A DNA stretch of 5,173 bases, taken from positions 1 to 5,173 of the forward strand of contig JAOUHR010000185.1 in the NCBI GenBank assembly GCA_029884515.1, written 5' to 3'. Both the position numbers and the translations under genes were made by a program. Positions 5,016 through 5,173 of the stretch are shown here, one piece after another (position 1 is the first letter of the stretch; every line of letters begins with the position of its first letter). The notes beneath the pieces were generated by a model. It did not search any database, was not told the origin of the DNA, and saw only the letters and a list, made by a program, of their open reading frames with translations. This stretch comes from Gemmatimonadota bacterium. GTDB lineage: Bacteria > Gemmatimonadota > Gemmatimonadetes > Gemmatimonadales > Gemmatimonadaceae.

Positions 5016-5173
5016 TTACTGAGCCCGCAGCGCCTCCGACGGCGCGATCCGCGACGCGCGCGCCGCGGGCACCCAGCACGCCGCCACCCCGATCGCCGCC
5101 ATCACGGCCGCCACCGCGGCCAGGGTGAGCGGGTCGGTGGGCGCGACACCGAAGAGCAGGCCTCGCATCAGCC
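5016..5173 (-). CDS. ABC transporter permease, C-terminal fragment (MacB/FtsX-type), partial
   Basis: The minus strand reads in from the window edge and encodes 51 residues ending at TAA (5018-5016). The sequence runs LMRGLLFGVAPTDPLTL, then a hydrophobic helix (about AAVAAVMAAIGVAACWV), then PAARASRIAPSEALRAQ. The pattern LLFGV-PTDP, a last membrane helix, PARRA-R--P-ALR is the classic C-terminus of the FtsX-type domain in MacB-like permeases, especially the large duplicated permeases abundant in Acidobacteriota and Gemmatimonadota. These usually export peptides or antibiotics or act in envelope processes; the substrate cannot be told. The rest of the gene, including any ATPase partner, is outside the window. 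It converges on the barrel gene with only 27 bases between stops and no clear shared terminator. Confidence 0.85.
   Translation of the reverse strand, partial: LMRGLLFGVAPTDPLTLAAVAAVMAAIGVAACWVPAARASRIAPSEALRAQ

Noticed and set aside
3470..5128. 552-codon plus-strand frame overlapping the barrel gene and the permease fragment
   Set aside because: The translation is Arg/Ala/Gly-rich low complexity. The overlapping frame at 3528-4988 has a signal peptide, a ribosome site and family motifs.
1..5173. Search for CRISPR arrays, tRNA or rRNA genes, insertion-sequence ends and attachment sites
   Set aside because: I saw no spaced direct repeats, tRNA-like cloverleaf, transposase motif or paired terminal inverted repeats. 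The window reads as ordinary chromosomal coding DNA apart from the regulatory elements listed.

Overview
The window is a very GC-rich (about 70% by eye), densely coded bacterial segment. The combination of genes suggests a Gemmatimonadota or Acidobacteriota-like diderm: a small HTH_34-type winged-helix regulator paired with a membrane protein, a DUF4173-type membrane protein, an AlgE-like outer-membrane barrel, and the C-terminus of a MacB/FtsX-type permease typical of those phyla. This assignment rests on family resemblance only; there is no rRNA or other phylogenetic marker in the window.

Layout. Positions 1-77 hold a strong-looking promoter (TTGACA, 17-bp spacer, GATACT). An imperfect palindrome abuts its -35 and a perfect dyad fills its spacer. 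Positions 78-1110 are a two-gene unit: a six-helix membrane protein (78-710) overlapping by 8 bp a GTG-started winged-helix regulator (703-1110). The 80-bp gap that follows holds a degenerate 7-bp tandem repeat that runs into the regulator's 3' end, a terminator-like hairpin, and a second copy, inverted, of the palindromic element from the first promoter, here lying over the start codon of the next gene. Positions 1191-3448 are a second two-gene unit: an undecaprenyl diphosphate synthase-like cis-prenyltransferase (uppS, 1191-1877) joined by an ATGA overlap to a polytopic DUF4173-like protein (1874-3448). After a 79-bp gap, an outer-membrane alginate-export-like barrel with a signal peptide is encoded at 3528-4988 from a GTG start. 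A convergent, truncated ABC transporter permease enters from the right edge on the minus strand (5016-5173).

How they may work together. The most notable signal is a 19-bp element, ACTTTGnnnCATGAAGTAC, present upstream of the regulator unit (24-42, plus strand) and again over the uppS start (1184-1202, minus strand), identical at 16 of 19 positions. The simplest model is that the winged-helix protein binds both sites, controlling its own operon and the adjacent uppS-DUF4173 pair, with the membrane protein as a possible sensor or partner. This would link an envelope-lipid carrier enzyme to a local one-component circuit. The shared sites are directly visible; the regulatory wiring is inference.
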